Shown piece by piece: positions 55,441 through 64,000 of a DNA stretch of 64,000 bases. The translations under genes and the position numbers were made by a program. The stretch comes from Adiantum capillus-veneris (lineage: Eukaryota; Streptophyta; Polypodiopsida; Polypodiales; Pteridaceae): contig CM043950.1 of the NCBI GenBank assembly GCA_014529385.2, forward strand, positions 71,960,435-72,024,434, written 5' to 3'. The notes under the pieces were generated by a model. The model was not told the origin of the DNA and did no database searches. It was given only the letters and a program-made list of their open reading frames with translations. The stretch's first letter is position 1. Every line of letters starts with the position of its first letter.

Positions 55441-57245
55441 GATTCCACCGCAACCCCCTACTAACAGGAAGAGGGCACGTGTTGGCGATGATGATGATGA
55501 CCTCTTGCCACATGATAGAGGTACAACTCAGACACCAAAGCATACCACTTTGTCTAGTCGCATCTCTTCTCAAGCTTGGGTCAAAGAGAGTCAGAGGGTG
55601 GCAAAGATGAATATATGTCACACTCATATTGAGTGAAACATATCTTTCAATTTTTAAATACAAATGAGTGGAAAAGAATGGTAAAAGGGATTGCATAGGT
55701 GGGCATACATGGAACGGTCTTGATTACACCAAGATGCAGACCACCATGTTAAATGAGCAGAAAGAATTAACTAAAAAGACACTTACTCTTGTGAAAGAAG
55801 ATGGAAAGATTTTGTATGCACCATCATCTCAGATGGGTGGGCCAACATTCACAGACGACACATAATTAATATTCTTGTGTCCTCTTGTTTGGGCACCTAT
55901 TTCTTGCAGGGAAACCAGGGGAAAATATCACAATTGAGTTATATTTGGTCACATCAAAAAAATGATAGAGAAGGTTGGCAAGGAGAACGTTGTGCAGGTG
56001 GTGATAGACAATGCAACTAATTGGAAGGCAATGGGATTGATGGTCGAGAAAAAGTTTCCCAGAATAGTGTGGACTCCAAGTGCTGCACATTGTTTGGATT
56101 TTGCTTATGGAGGATATTGGAAAACTTTCATGGGTGCAACCCATAGTTACAGATGCTACAAAGGTCACCATGTTCTTTTGTAAGAAGAATCAGGCTCTTG
56201 CTATCTTTCAAAACCATAGCACTTTGAATATGGTGCGACCTTCTGTAACTATGGGTGCAACCCATAGCTACAGATGCTACAAAGGTCACCATGTTCTTTT
56301 GTAAGAAGAATCAGGCTCTTGCTATCTTTCAAAACCATAGCACTTTGAATATGGTGCGACCTTCCAAAACCAAGTTTGCATACATTTGCTTGGTTTTGCA
56401 AAGGCTCTATACACTCAGAGACACACACCTACAGATAGTTGTGGATCCAAAATAACGAGACATGTCAAAATCTTGGGACGAGTCTATAAAACACTTGTAG
56501 AGACAGATACTTGATGACAACTTTTGGTAGGAAGTGCATGCTCTTTTAGTGTGAGTGTACATCCTCCTTTGACTTATGTATATGGATGGATCAACCTTGG
56601 GTCTAGTCTATCATCTGTTTTTGGAGATGAAAGACGTGTCTTTAAATGCTCTCTGTTAACTACTGATCGGTAAGAGGTTCCTCCTTCATGTTCTAATATC
56701 TATCAATGATCATGGTTGTATTGAGTCTAGACTCTAATTGTTATGCTCAACTCAATTTTTAGTCGATCCAATTTATGGGTGTGTGTGGAGAGAGTCGAGA
56801 CAATTGACTTTCATGAGCTGTCTCATCCATGCGATGGACGCCATGCTTCATCCTCTTTATAGGTTGCTAGAGATATGGAGTGATACCTTCCTCAACATAA
56901 AAGAATCAGAGTATGTTGGGCTCATGTTTTCAGAGCAAGATCAACTTCAGATAGATAGAGAATTCACCAACTACATGAACGACATCGACGCTTTACGAGG
57001 GTAGCTGCCTTGAGAAAGGAAGCTAAAAAGTTTCCTTTGATGTGGTGGCACTCTTATGGGAGAGTTGGTCTTCCCAGCCTCTCATGCCTTGCTCTTTGTG
57101 TTCTTTCTCAGGTAAGAATCCATTATACTTTTTCATCTCTACATTATCTCGCAATCATAAATTCCACTTATTTCATTCCGTGCACATGATTGCTCGGTTG
57201 GAGCATGTGAGCGCAATTGGAGCTCTTACTCTCTCATACATATGA
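55440..57245 (+). pseudogene. hAT-superfamily transposase remnant (DUF659 and C-terminal dimerisation)
   Basis: N-terminal acidic/Pro-rich piece (RKRARVGDDDDDLLPHD, about 55455). Then LINILVSSCLGTYFL (about 55866), KVGKENVVQVVIDNATNWKA and VWTPSAAHCLDF (55962-56105) are diagnostic DUF659 motifs, with catalytic-type Asp and the TPCAAHCLD box here TPSAAHCLD. The frame shifts to LMEDIGKLSWVQPIV at about 56110. Later pieces include the HAMDAMLHPLYRLLEIW region (56738-57004) and KKFPLMWWHSYG then LSCLALCVLSQ (57030-57115), the hAT C-terminal dimerisation motif. hAT transposases cut and paste DNA in the nucleus. Many stops and a tandem duplication (56127-56366) make this a relic. Confidence 0.85.
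56127..56366. repeat. ~121-bp tandem duplication inside the hAT remnant
   Basis: 'gggtgcaacccatag' through 'gtgcgaccttc' is present twice in succession with only one or two differences, so the duplication is much younger than the transposase decay. Confidence 0.94.
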
Positions 57246-58350
57246 AGATTCAAAATTTACTTAGTATTTCTCAGTTGGAGAATTAGTGTATTTCAAAGCT
57301 AACATGAGGCTCGTGCGGAGTTAAGTCTTTGAGGCAACCCAAACAGGTAAATTATTTAGACGTTGGTGACTTTGCACTCAACTTTTAAGCATATGCCATA
57401 AATACATATTATAACTTTTTTGTTCACTGCCAGTTATTTTACTCTTAAATAGGTGGATGTGACACAACTCAAGATGGTAGATGATCCTAGACTAGAGGAG
57501 GTGGATGGATAGATTAGAAACGAGAAGGAGACAATTCTTAGAGAGATGCATAGATAGCTTAAGAGTGTGGATTGTCTTCTGACTAGATCCTGTGATAGAG
57601 CTCTCAACATAAATCTACGTTCGACGCTTCTAGATCTAAACATTGTGAGATGAGAGTGTTTGCGAGGGGGAGATTCCTATTCGCTCCTATCGCACACGAG
57701 TAAATGAAGCTGTCCAACCCATCTACATTGAGATTGCTAATTTCTTTGAGGTGTGGCTAGCGGTGCAGAGGTGCTTGTACCAGATGCCACTATATTGCTG
57801 AGCCAGAGTTTGATGAAGAGTGCAATGCCCTTAATGATGGGGACATGCTCTCTTTTGACAATTCATCTTTGATATTTGACACAAGTTTTTATGGCTACAT
57901 GCATGCCACCTATGTGCATGCTTTGCAAAGAGCAGACTTTTATTGTGTTTCATTGTTTTGATTCTATTTGTATGGCATATATGGTGTCAACTTGTGGATG
58001 ATGCCATAGAAATTATGATTGAAGTTGTACTCGATTTTATGATTTATCATTGAGGCTTGAGTCGTTTGAGTTTTATGTCCAATATGTTTATTTTTAGCAT
58101 TGTAATGTTAATCTGTTTATAACTTATCTAAATTTTGAAACGTCTGTGACCTTAATTTCAATATAAGATGGTTTTTTGATATATATTTTGTACCTATTAC
58201 GTACCTGAAAGTTGGTTTAGTATGGAAGTACGTTCCATATGTACCCAAACCATGTCGTACACTGCGTATGGCAAAAGAGCCCAAGACGATGACATGGACC
58301 GAGATATTAGGGGGATGATGTCATGGAGGAAATTTTGAACCTAGCAACTG
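57246..58350. other. 3' part of hAT region, non-coding
   Basis: No coding homology. 58195-58270 contains ACGTACC, TACGTTCC and CGTACACTGCGTA words, comparable to the CGTACG-rich tract at 28278-28760. Confidence 0.4.
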
Positions 58351-59140
58351 GACTCTTCAGGAAGTTGTAATTGATGGTGTGCAATTCTTGTTCTTGTTCT
58401 TGCATGACATTGCCCATGTTGTTGAGAAGCGGGTTAATAAGGTGTTCTCTCCCTTTCTTGTAAAGTTTTTGAAGGATCTTATTGATAACTTTTGTTTTTT
58501 ATAGCTCTCAATAGGATTATTGTTCAATGCTTGAGATCGCATCGAAGCATTCTAATGAAAGTGGAGCTCAACTCAATTCAAACAAGTATCATGTTGGTCA
58601 ATCAAGCGTGAAGATCTTGGGATATATGATCTTTGAGAATAGAATTGAAGCAAATCTTGACAAAGTGAAGGTTTTGGTACTCCTCTCATCACCTAAAGAT
58701 ACAAAGAACTGGCTACTTTTATTCAAAAGGTGAAGTATATTGCAAGGTTTATTCATTTATCTTCTCAACTTCTTTATTGTTTACAACAAGTAATAAGGTT
58801 GGCCACAATGAACCAATGAATGTGAAGAGTTTTTTTAAGGCATCAAGGAGGTTCTTGGTTTTTTCTCTGGTATGCAAGCTCCTAATTGATATAAAGAGTT
58901 TTAGGTGAATCCATCAGTAGGTGAGGATGCTATGCTTCTTTAACAAGGTAACAACTCTCACTACATGAAACCTATCTATTGTGCTAGCAGGGTAAAAGTA
59001 GAGGGTGGAAATATGATATACATAGGTGGATCTCATTATGATGAGTGCTATTTATGCATGTAGAAGGTCTAGGAACTATCTTCTTTCTAAAACTTTCACA
59101 TTTCTTACTAGCTACTCTTTGTCACAAACTGCTGACGTGT
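58350..59140 (+). pseudogene. Gypsy pol fragment (RT end to RNase H)
   Basis: Frames give VFSPFLVKFLKDLIDNF (RT active-site strand; LIDNF in place of FIDDF), SSVKILGYMIFENRIEANLDKVKVL (RT thumb), then GIKEVLGFLSGMQAPN and NPSVGEDAMLL with HYMKPIYCASRV (RNase H), and RNYLLSKTFTFLTSYSL. The same subfamily as element 3 at the window end, whose RT reads LTPFLGKFVKEFI. Truncated at both ends. Confidence 0.82.
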
Positions 59141-59809
59141 CAAGCCACTAAAGATCCAGAGGGTTAAAAATCCCTAGCTCTAACCTAGCCAACCTATAGA
59201 TCCCCTCTAGATCCCAAACAAGGGGATTCAACCTCAATCGAAGTAGAAGAAAAATAAGTTCTCTCCAACTTATATATCCTTTCCAAGTGGCCTATGAGTT
59301 AGGATAAAAATCCTAGCCCCCTACAACTTATGAAACCTCGTCCGATGGGGGCTAAATAACCAATAAAGTAGGACCTTCAAATTGCATGCAAATTGATGAC
59401 ATGACAAACTTCTGTACGGACGCTCACAATTTTCAATGACATGCTGATGTGGTAGTTGTATAGATTTTTGCAAATCTCAATGGCTGCTCTTGGAATTAGC
59501 TTTTGGGACTAGATGCTTTTTATGTAAACTGATTTTGGCCAAGGGCCTTTAAATATGAAATCAAGGCTCAATCTCTTACATTCTACTTGTTTGCAAGAGA
59601 TGTAGAGCAATGCCACTAGTGTTGTACGGTATTGAAACAATATAAAGAAATACCAATAGGATGCCACAATTTGGGGCCATTGTACTCTAGGGGTGGAACT
59701 CTGCCACTCCATGTCGTGTGAGGTGTCTCTCACTTAGTTTAGCTGGTTTAAAGAGTCTAAAGTATGTTCAATCTACTTTTTGTTGGCACATGGTGCCGTC
59801 CCATTATAG
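59141..59809. other. Possible 5' LTR or leader of gypsy element 3
   Basis: Ends just before a primer-like TGGTATTAGAGC at 59810. It contains TATATATCC and CCCCTC-rich stretches, but the other LTR is outside the window so it cannot be confirmed. Confidence 0.4.
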
Positions 59810-59899
59810 TGGTATTAGAGCTCCATTCATGTGCCTCTTTGAAAGCATACTAGTCCTTCCAAGAACAAACAAAGCAAGATGGTCTTTCCAGATTCTATA

Positions 59900-60130
59900 G
59901 AGTACCTGCAGTTTCTCCTTGATAAGATCTGCGACATGCTTTCGTAGCATTCCCAAGAAAATACTCCAATGATGCAGAATTTTCAACACCTCCTAAATTA
60001 CATGCTGCCTCAAAAAGTACGACCTCCTCCAACACTAGAAAGTACAAGAGTCTCTAACCAACAACCTTCTCTCTCTTCTGCTCCAATCAGGGGAGTTTTT
60101 AGGAACATGGTACATCTATCTGATGCAACC
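59900..60130 (+). pseudogene. Gag N-terminal fragment of gypsy element 3
   Basis: Frame with NFQHLLNYMLPQKVRPPPTL and a Ser/Pro-rich tail, followed by poly-C. Typical Gln/Pro/Ser-rich gag head, but no diagnostic domain. Assigned by position after the primer site. Confidence 0.45.
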
Positions 60131-60151
60131 CTCTACAAGCGTCGTTGCTAC

Positions 60152-60200
60152 CACCCCCCCCCCCCCCCCCCCCCCCCCCCCCACCACCACCACCACCACT
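60152..60200. repeat. Poly-C run and (CAC)n
   Basis: About 30 consecutive C followed by six CAC units. Prone to length error; the predicted poly-Gly frame opposite is an artefact. Confidence 0.95.
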
Positions 60201-60571
60201 GCCTGCTAGGTATTGGGGGCCATCATAGCATAGCCTAATCAACCCAAGACCAACAAAATTTTCGATCCTAGGATCGGCAACCTGGTTAGAGCATGGAAGC
60301 ATGAGCATCGAATGTATCGAATGAGAGGATTCAAGAGTATGCTCATCCAATGCAATAGAGATTAGCCATGAATCACTAACTCTAATCACATCATCAACCA
60401 AGCATCTCCTTCACACATTAAGCCCACCATAGTCCGACTTACCATAGACTAGAATCTCAAAGCAGACTTATGATAAGAGCACACTAATTGCATTGGTGTT
60501 TGCCTCTCCAATCACCACATGCCAATCAAGGCATTTCATCAAAAGCTACACACACAAGGTGAATGGTGCTG
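60201..60571. other. Decayed gag/leader sequence of gypsy element 3
   Basis: No frame with clear homology; lies between the poly-C tract and the inserted remnant. Confidence 0.35.
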
Positions 60572-61375
60572 GTGGACTCTCAGGCTCTAGTCACCCCTGT
60601 CTTACATTGGGGGTAACACACTTTAGTACGATCACTTGTCCAAGGGGATATGCACATTACAAAGAGTAATCTGGTGCTCAAGGATATGCAAGTGCGTACA
60701 TTAGCACCACATGATCTAATTAGTAAGCATTTATCGCTCTACTTGGAGTTTGCTTACCAATCAATTTAAGCATGTTTGCGATTAGGTATAGTCTCTTCAT
60801 GTTTAAATCAAGTTCTCAACCTTGAACACTAGTTATAGTGGGGTTATTTATTGTTGAACTTGGAAAATACGTCAAGGACTTAAACTTGGCTGATGAGTCA
60901 TATTAGCAAGTTACTTTCATGGAAAGTAAAAAGAGGTACTCTTTAGGGTACATCTATGTGTGATAACTCGTTTTTATATACTCATGTGTGTTCTAAACGG
61001 AGTCTACACACTATGATTGGTAACACAAGATGGTTGCATATGGACAACAATGTGAAAAATCAAGATGTTACTCTTGGTTTCATTGAAACCCTGCTGAACC
61101 GTGTTCCGGTCAACCAAACACCTGGATCCATGAAGGATGCCACTTGGGAAAACATTAGTGTTCTTAAGAAGAAGATTCCCACTTTTGTTTTCGAGGACGA
61201 AAACTCTTCTTAAGGGGGGAGTAATGTCAGGACACTGGCAAGGCCGCACTAGATAAGGCAGGGCCGGGCTAGGCGGTGTAGAACGGGGAGTCCAACTAGG
61301 GCAAAGGGCCAAGGGAATTCCTATGTAAAGGGTGGTTGGGTGGTGGACTCTCAGGCTCTAGTCACCCCTGTCTTA
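60572..61375 (+). mobile_element. Internally deleted chromovirus remnant
   Basis: A ~40-bp phrase beginning GGTGGACTCTCAGGCTCTAG and ending CTGTCTTACA occurs at 60572-60612 and again at about 61334-61375. The second copy closes a short LTR starting TGTCAGGACACTGG at 61227, directly after a purine tract AAGGGGGGAG. Before that tract the frame ends with DATWENISVLKKKIPTFVF then DENSS, the C-terminus of a gypsy chromodomain. So 5' LTR end, ~610 bp of interior and 3' LTR (about 150 bp) remain. Confidence 0.75.
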
Positions 61376-61420
61376 CATCCCTTGAACTTACGATGTCACA
61401 TGTAAGAGTTGCAATCGAAC

Positions 61421-62400
61421 ATGGCGGACGAGTTTCCACAGTTTCATGGATTGCCTAATGGAAATGCACAAGTGAGAAATTGGAAGTTAATTGCTTATTG
61501 TAGAATTTACTAGATCAAGCTATATTATTGTGGTTGCTTCAATACAGTTTAGAGGAAGCACAAACTCCAGGGGTGGTTTTGGACTACAATTGTGTGAAGC
61601 ATGCTTTTCTATCACAATACAAGAGCATTGAAGTACCTGATGAAGTTTGGCATGAAATGTTGGGGTACACTCAGAAGGTTAATCAAAGTGTTGATGATTT
61701 TGTCATGTAGTTTACTCATTTATGGGATAAATGGGCCGAGCTTTAGGAAATGAAATTCCTCTAGCCATGTTAAAGAAGAACCATTTTGTGACAAACTTAA
61801 AGGAAAGTCTAAAGTTCAAAGTTGAGCTGAAAAGGCATGCTACTTTCGAGGAAGCTGTCACGATTGCCAGGGAGAACAAATGGAAAGCTCAAAGACTCAA
61901 TGAGTATGGGAGAGTGGTCCATGTGCAAGGTAATGGTGGAAAAAATGAGGGGGATTAGGTAGAGGATGAAGCCAAACTTCCTCAAAGGGTTGCAAAATAC
62001 TGAACATTTACAGTGAAATATGCAATACATGATGATCATGATACAAGAGTTACGGCTCAATGTTCTTGGAGGTGGTCGTGGTCATGGTTGTGGTAGAGGA
62101 ATGGCCCAACCCTATGCCCACCATATGAAGCTCAGCCTAATGCTAGTGTGGGTCGTGGACAAGGTGTCTTTGAGCCACAAAGGAGGTTCATTCCCACCTG
62201 GTATAATTGTGGTGAACTTGGTCATATCAGAACTCAGTGTCCAAGGCAAATAAGGATGGGAGGTGATATGTTTCCACCTCCTCTACAGATTCCTAACAAA
62301 GATAATGATTATGCATTGGATATATGGGGAGATCAAAGTATTGAATAGGAAAATCAAGCTTCAACCTCTGGTGGTCATGGGGGTATTGTGCAGGTTGAAA
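61421..62400 (+). pseudogene. Gag capsid and zinc knuckle of gypsy element 3
   Basis: MADEFPQFHGLPNGN at 61421, then in shifted frames WLLQYSLEEAQTPGVVLDYN and FLSQYKSIEVPDEVW, FTHLWDKWARALGNEI, KKNHFVTNLKESLKFKVE and TFEEAVTIARENKWKA (retrotransposon Gag pattern). The knuckle WYNCGELGHIRTQCP at 62193-62237 has Tyr where the first Cys is expected, a single-base loss of a zinc ligand. Stops at several points. Confidence 0.85.
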
Positions 62401-62599
62401 GGAAAGAAGTAGATAGGTGAAGATGTGAAAGTTAAGAGAAAGAGAAGACCTCGTAGACGGTTTGAAATAGCAGATTTACCTTTGAGAGAAGGTCAAATAG
62501 CTTACAGTTTAAAGAAAGACTTGATTGGGAGGAAAGTTGATTGTACTTTTGGATAGATGATGAATATGGTACCCAAACTTAAGAGGTAGTGGAAGTCAT

Positions 62600-63350
62600 T
62601 AGTGAATCCAGAGAAAGAGTCGAAGCATGTACAAGTCAGAGTGTTGGTTGTTGGAGAGTTACTCGACATTTGTCCTGTGGTGAACTCTTGGCACAAAGGT
62701 GTGGGCATGGGAGAGGCCTACATTGATGGATGTGCTCAAGTATTTTTGATCACACATTCACGTGGCGAGAGATTGGGTCTCATTACATGCGAAAACTCTG
62801 GGTTCATGATTCGACTAGCAAACCATGCCAAAGTAAAGTGTTTGGGACTGATTAAGAATTTGGAAGTTGAAGTCTTTAACGTGAAGGTTATGGTGAACTT
62901 TCATGTTATGCAAGCTAGCCTGGGAGCTTTTCCTCTTATTTTGGGATGACCTTGGTTGAGAGCTATTGGTGCTATGCAAGATTGGGGCAAGGACACAATC
63001 TATGTGTATGGCAAGAAGGGTGAGAAGAGGGTGTTTGATATGACTACCAAGTAGCCTTTGGCACTAGAAGATATGAGTGAAAATGATGAATCCATAGTTA
63101 CCAGTGAGGACAGTTCTGAAGATTCAGAAAGTAGCACTAATTCTAGTTTTAGTGATGAGGGTGAAGTGTCATTCTTCCTGTTGGAGGAGAAGAAATAAAC
63201 CGGTGACGTATTGCAAGTGTTAGGGGATATAAATTCTTCAAGCCATTTAGAAAAACTTGAGGAGTTAATGCAACCTAAACAAGAATTGTCAGTGAAGAAG
63301 GGGTTAATTCAAAACATGTTGAGTACTGGTTTGACAAGGAGAAAGAAGGG
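62600..63350 (+). pseudogene. Aspartic protease and linker of gypsy element 3
   Basis: The frame carries EAYIDGCAQVFLITHSRGERLGL, with D-G-C-A at the retropepsin active site, and further on NFHVMQASLGAFPLILG then a TGA where relatives have the R of 'ILGRPWL', followed by PWLRAIGAMQDWGKDTIYV. After it comes an acidic Ser-rich linker (SEDSSEDSESSTNSSFSDEG). The TGA at 62947 looks like CGA to TGA. Confidence 0.85.
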
Positions 63351-63419
63351 AGCTTAACAATGTTGGACAAATTTCCAAATCTTTTCATCACTTCATCTAG
63401 AAATAAGAAGTTTTGTTGG

Positions 63420-64000
63420 AGACCCTGTGAAGATTGAACTAGTTGAAGGGGAAAAGTCAGTAAGACAAAGATTAAGAAGGATGGATAAGGAGCAAATGAA
63501 TGCTTTAAACTAAGAAGTGGATAAACTTTTGGATGCAGGGTTCATTGTGCCAGTTGATAACACTGAGTGGGTGAGCCCTCTCGTAGTCATGCCAAAGAAA
63601 GATAGGCATTGGAGAGTTTGCATTGATTATAAGCCATCAAATGCAGTGACCAAAAAAGATCCTTATCCCTTAACTTTTATTGATCAACTTTTGGATGCAG
63701 TGGTTGGCTTTGAAAGATACAGTGTTTGTGATGGCTATTCAGGGTATTTTCAACTTATCCTTGCTTCTGAATATCGAAAGAAGACTAGCTTTACCACTCC
63801 ATGGGGTTGTTTTTGCTTTTGCTACCTTCCTTTTGGGTTAACAAATGGGCCTGGAGATTTTGAAAGAAAAGTGGATTGGGTCCTTACCCCGTTTCTGGGG
63901 AAGTTTGTCAAAGAATTTATATTTGATTTCTATGTATACAGTTCAAGGAAAGAGCATGTTCAAAAGCTTGAAATGACTTTGGCAAGCTATGATGAATGCG
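63420..64000 (+). pseudogene. Reverse transcriptase of gypsy element 3 (partial)
   Basis: An almost continuous frame: RLRRMDKEQMNALN, stop, EVDKLLDAGFIVPVDNTEWV, SPLVVMPKKDRHWRVCIDYK, then DPYPL, RYSVCDGYSGYFQLILA, KTSFTTPWGCFCFCYLPFGL and LTPFLGKFVKEFIFDFYVYS. The catalytic YxDD equivalent reads FIFDF, so the first active-site Asp of the pair has become Phe. YSGYFQL and LPFGLTN are standard gypsy motifs. Runs off the window end. Confidence 0.92.

Larger units (their letters stand above)
59810..64000 (+). mobile_element. Ty3/gypsy element 3, 5' part (runs off the window)
   Basis: A primer-site-like TGGTATTAGAGC (59810-59821, one mismatch to the tRNA-iMet complement) is followed by gag N-terminal sequence, a chromovirus remnant inserted near 60572-61375, the rest of gag with a knuckle, a protease and the first half of reverse transcriptase. 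RNase H and integrase would lie beyond 64000. Stops occur throughout, so it is defective. Confidence 0.8.

Noticed and set aside
60099-60401. Poly-glycine protein on the minus strand
   Set aside because: Produced by a poly-C tract; no other support.

Overview
The window is nuclear DNA from a land plant. It carries Ty3/gypsy elements of several lineages (one with an integrase chromodomain), Ty1/copia scraps, short TRIM-type LTR elements primed by initiator tRNA-Met, a CACTA (En/Spm) transposon with spliced Tnp2-like and second transposon genes, a hAT transposase remnant, a tRNA-derived SINE, and one spliced host-type gene. There is no bacterial gene organisation, CRISPR array, rRNA gene or functional tRNA gene. 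Long AG/CT and CA/GT microsatellites and non-angiosperm-looking pol proteins suggest a non-flowering vascular plant such as a fern, but this is inference.

Layout. 1-3606: AT-rich repeat DNA with a minus-strand copia integrase fragment and a compound microsatellite. 3607-16469: a structurally complete but decayed Ty3/gypsy chromovirus on the minus strand. It has 1.6-1.75 kb LTRs, a 5-bp target duplication (TCCAT), a tRNA-iMet primer site and broken gag-pol. Its unusually long leader holds about nine ~189-bp units, each itself an inverted repeat. 16475-19700: mostly uninformative sequence plus a 32-bp-arm hairpin and a weak copia scrap. 20056-21918: the only host-type gene, a five-exon medium-chain dehydrogenase/reductase (quinone oxidoreductase/enoyl reductase-like) whose second exon has a 1-nt frameshift and a TAA. 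22954-23129: a SINE with a 9-bp duplication. 23594-28034: a 4.4-kb non-autonomous LTR element (TSD TAATA) carrying only an unrecognised coiled-coil/Asp-His-rich reading frame.

28035-58270 is a Russian-doll nest. A hAT-like remnant may be the outermost layer. A second gypsy element (29027-55079) lies inside it. The 5' LTR of that gypsy is split by a TRIM (29323-42561), which contains a 7.76-kb CACTA element (30289-38050, TSD AAG) and a second TRIM (39305-41888). The gag and 3' LTR of the same gypsy each contain a ~1.3-kb DNA element with CACTAG termini; the 3' LTR copy is bounded by TTAA on both sides. 58350-64000: a gypsy pol fragment, then the 5' part of a third gypsy element that leaves the window in reverse transcriptase, with a small deleted chromovirus remnant (about 60572-61375) inside its gag region.

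Functionally the window is a transposon graveyard. Almost every coding region is broken, so little is likely to be expressed except possibly the CACTA genes and the host reductase. Its value is the nested order, which gives relative insertion ages, and the unusual repeat architectures: palindromic array, codon-length 171-bp repeat, TTAA-flanked family and LTR element with a non-gag ORF.
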